Of a stretch of DNA of 36,326 nt, positions 34,778 to 36,326 are shown one piece after another. Made by a program: the position numbers and the translations under genes. The notes under the pieces are model-generated. The model did not search any database, was not told the DNA's origin, and saw only the letters and a program-made list of their open reading frames with translations. Location: assembly GCA_021736385.1 (NCBI GenBank), contig JAIPFY010000032.1, positions 1 to 36,326 on the forward strand, given 5' to 3'. Each line of letters begins with the position of its first letter. Position 1 is the stretch's first letter. Source of the DNA: Spirochaetia bacterium (GTDB lineage: Bacteria; Spirochaetota; Spirochaetia; CAKZLE01).

Positions 34778-35707
34778 ATGACAAAGTACATCATTAGACG
34801 CCTGCTCGGTATGATCCCAACCCTTCTGGTGATCATCACCATAAGCTTCTTCATCATCCGAATCGCCCCCGGCGGACCATTTGATTCAGAGAAAGCTTTA
34901 CCGGAGCAGGTGCTAAAGAACATCGAGGCCAAATACCACCTTGACGAACCGCTCATCATGCAATACGGCAGATATCTGTTCGATATCGCCAGGGGAGACC
35001 TTGGACCGTCGTACCGATATCAGGATAACGATGTCAATTTCTATATCTTCTCCAGCCTTCCAAACTCCATCATGCTCGGGATGATCGCTCTCGGGATAGC
35101 CATCATATTCGGTATCAGTGCCGGTATGCTGTCATCGGTCCGGCAGAACACCTGGGTCGATTACACGACGATGTCCATAGCGGTCATCGGTATCTCAGTC
35201 CCGCTGTTCGTCATAGGCCCGCTGATGCAGTATGTCTTTGCCCTGCGGCTCGGGTGGCTGCCCACCTCAGGATGGATCGAGAGTGAATACGGGATCAAGA
35301 CCCTGATCATGCCCGCCCTCACCCTCTCCTTCCCCTATTTTGCCAATATTGCGCGTCTGACCCGATCGAGCATGCTCGAGACCCTCAGAAGCGACTATAT
35401 CAGGACAGCCAAGGCCAAGGGACTCAAGAACTCGGTCATCCTGTTCAAGCATACCCTCAAAGGGGCCATGCTTCCTGTCGTCAGCTACCTCGGACCTGCA
35501 TTTGCAGGGATCATCACCGGTTCTGTCGTCGTCGAACAGATATTCCGTGTCCCCGGACTTGGGAAGTTCTTTGTGCAGTCCTCCTTCAACCGTGATTACA
35601 CATTGATCATGGGAGTGGTTATCGTCTATTCAGTGATTCTGATCGTCATGAATTTCTTTGTCGATATCCTCTACTCATATCTTGATCCAAGAATCTCATA
35701 CAATTAG
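34778..35707 (+). CDS. oppB: Oligopeptide ABC transporter permease OppB
   Basis: A 309-residue inner-membrane permease with six hydrophobic helices. The N-terminus MTKYIIRRLLGMIPTLLVII and the ATPase-contact (EAA) loop around DYIRTAKAKGLKNSVILFKHTLK are typical of OppB/DppB. It pairs with OppC, encoded 9 bases downstream. GAGGAT precedes the ATG at the right distance. The binding protein and ATPases are expected beyond the window. Confidence 0.95.
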   Translation: MTKYIIRRLLGMIPTLLVIITISFFIIRIAPGGPFDSEKALPEQVLKNIEAKYHLDEPLIMQYGRYLFDIARGDLGPSYRYQDNDVNFYIFSSLPNSIMLGMIALGIAIIFGISAGMLSSVRQNTWVDYTTMSIAVIGISVPLFVIGPLMQYVFALRLGWLPTSGWIESEYGIKTLIMPALTLSFPYFANIARLTRSSMLETLRSDYIRTAKAKGLKNSVILFKHTLKGAMLPVVSYLGPAFAGIITGSVVVEQIFRVPGLGKFFVQSSFNRDYTLIMGVVIVYSVILIVMNFFVDILYSYLDPRISYN

Positions 35708-35716
35708 GAGTTCCCA

Positions 35717-36326
35717 TTGGCAAAGCTCAAAAAGACTACAGAGACCATGGTCAATGAATTTGACCAGGAACAGAAAGGGAACAGTCTCACACGAGATGCA
35801 TGGAGACGTCTTAAGAAGAACAAGATGGCCGTACTCAGTATCGTCATCGTAACCATATATGCATTTCTGTCACTGTTCGCATCATTCCTCCCCATCTACT
35901 CCTATAAGGAGATCATTCTCGACCACCAGCATCTGAGACCTTCCCTGACCATGACGGCAGGGGAACTCATGGTTGAGAAGAAGATGCGGGACATCTACTT
36001 CCAGGCCTATCGGGACGGACGTATCGTCATTTCCGAAGCTGAGGAACTACGGGTAAAAACCATGTCCCCCACCCAGAAGTGGGAGTACTTCACAGCCATC
36101 GGTGAGGCGGAGGGCGTGACCCTCACCGCTTCTGAGCAGCGGACTCTGGACCGTATGCTCGAGAAGATCGAGACCGAGCTGATCATCGATATCGACAGGA
36201 TCCACATCATCGATGAGGACGGCAGGAAGACCGATATCAGGAAGCTCTCCTCCAATGAACTGGTCGACCTCTATGCAGAGCTGACCGGTTCCTCCCGTGA
36301 CAGCATCATCACTCAGGGTGCCAAAG
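35717..36326 (+). CDS. oppC: Oligopeptide ABC transporter permease OppC, 5' part (3' end outside window)
   Basis: 203 residues of the second permease are visible. Translation starts at TTG 35717: AGGAG overlaps the oppB stop and lies 6 bases upstream, while the first ATG (35747) has no ribosome site. The N-terminus SLTRDAWRRLKKNKMAVLSIVIVTIYAFLSLFASFLP, about residues 24-60, is the usual OppC amphipathic helix and helix 1. After it come about 145 residues of charged sequence (KKMRDIYFQAYRDGR, LDRMLEKIETELIIDIDR), still without the GTDxxGRD segment that in ordinary OppC follows within about 40 residues. So this OppC has a large extracytoplasmic insert. Confidence 0.9.
   Translation, partial: MAKLKKTTETMVNEFDQEQKGNSLTRDAWRRLKKNKMAVLSIVIVTIYAFLSLFASFLPIYSYKEIILDHQHLRPSLTMTAGELMVEKKMRDIYFQAYRDGRIVISEAEELRVKTMSPTQKWEYFTAIGEAEGVTLTASEQRTLDRMLEKIETELIIDIDRIHIIDEDGRKTDIRKLSSNELVDLYAELTGSSRDSIITQGAK

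Overview
The window looks like a chromosomal segment of a Gram-negative bacterium, most probably a free-living spirochaete of the Spirochaetaceae/Sphaerochaetaceae kind. This placement is an inference. It rests on four signal-peptide beta-barrel-like proteins with no close named family, an OppC with a large insert after its first membrane helix, and the mix of housekeeping genes. GC content is moderate, with AT-rich patches near 12.8-13.3 kb, 20.1-20.3 kb and 24.0-24.3 kb. No tRNA, rRNA, CRISPR array, transposase or prophage gene was found.

Left part (1-12.5 kb): the 3' portion of a MATE exporter; two tandem copies of a small outer-membrane-type protein, each with its own promoter and terminator; a predicted zinc aminopeptidase lipoprotein; then a long minus-strand block. 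Read in its own direction, that block is a GTG/ATG-started histidine kinase and NtrC-type response regulator (coupled, TAATG junction), an M3 oligoendopeptidase, a DUF819 membrane protein, a CyuA-like L-cysteine desulfidase and an RlmD/RumA-type 23S rRNA methyltransferase. A good match to a sigma-54 promoter lies just upstream of the kinase gene.

Middle (12.6-24.3 kb): an AT-rich patch with an XRE regulator and its terminator; about 0.8 kb without a convincing gene; a radical SAM protein of unknown role with a hairpin in its leader; ftsH; a fused RlmKL rRNA methyltransferase; an outer-membrane-type gene interrupted by an in-frame TAA; another 0.8 kb without a clear gene; and a probable abundant outer membrane protein with a textbook TTGACA-N17-TATAAT promoter.

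Right part (24.3-36.3 kb): a UPF0158-GNAT fusion, enolase with a repeat-rich leader, another beta-barrel-like protein, rplM-rpsI-recX, a one-cluster ferredoxin, a rimO-uvrD-(truncated class III aminotransferase-like) operon, and the start of an oligopeptide ABC transporter operon (oppB, oppC cut by the window end).

Most genes are ordinary. The points most worth a second look are the sigma-54 autoregulation candidate, the interrupted outer-membrane-type gene, the desulfidase plus DUF819 pair, the UPF0158-GNAT fusion, the short aminotransferase-like protein without a visible PLP lysine, several genes whose -10 box sits about one helical turn before an SD-less start codon, and the duplicated promoter-gene-terminator cassette.
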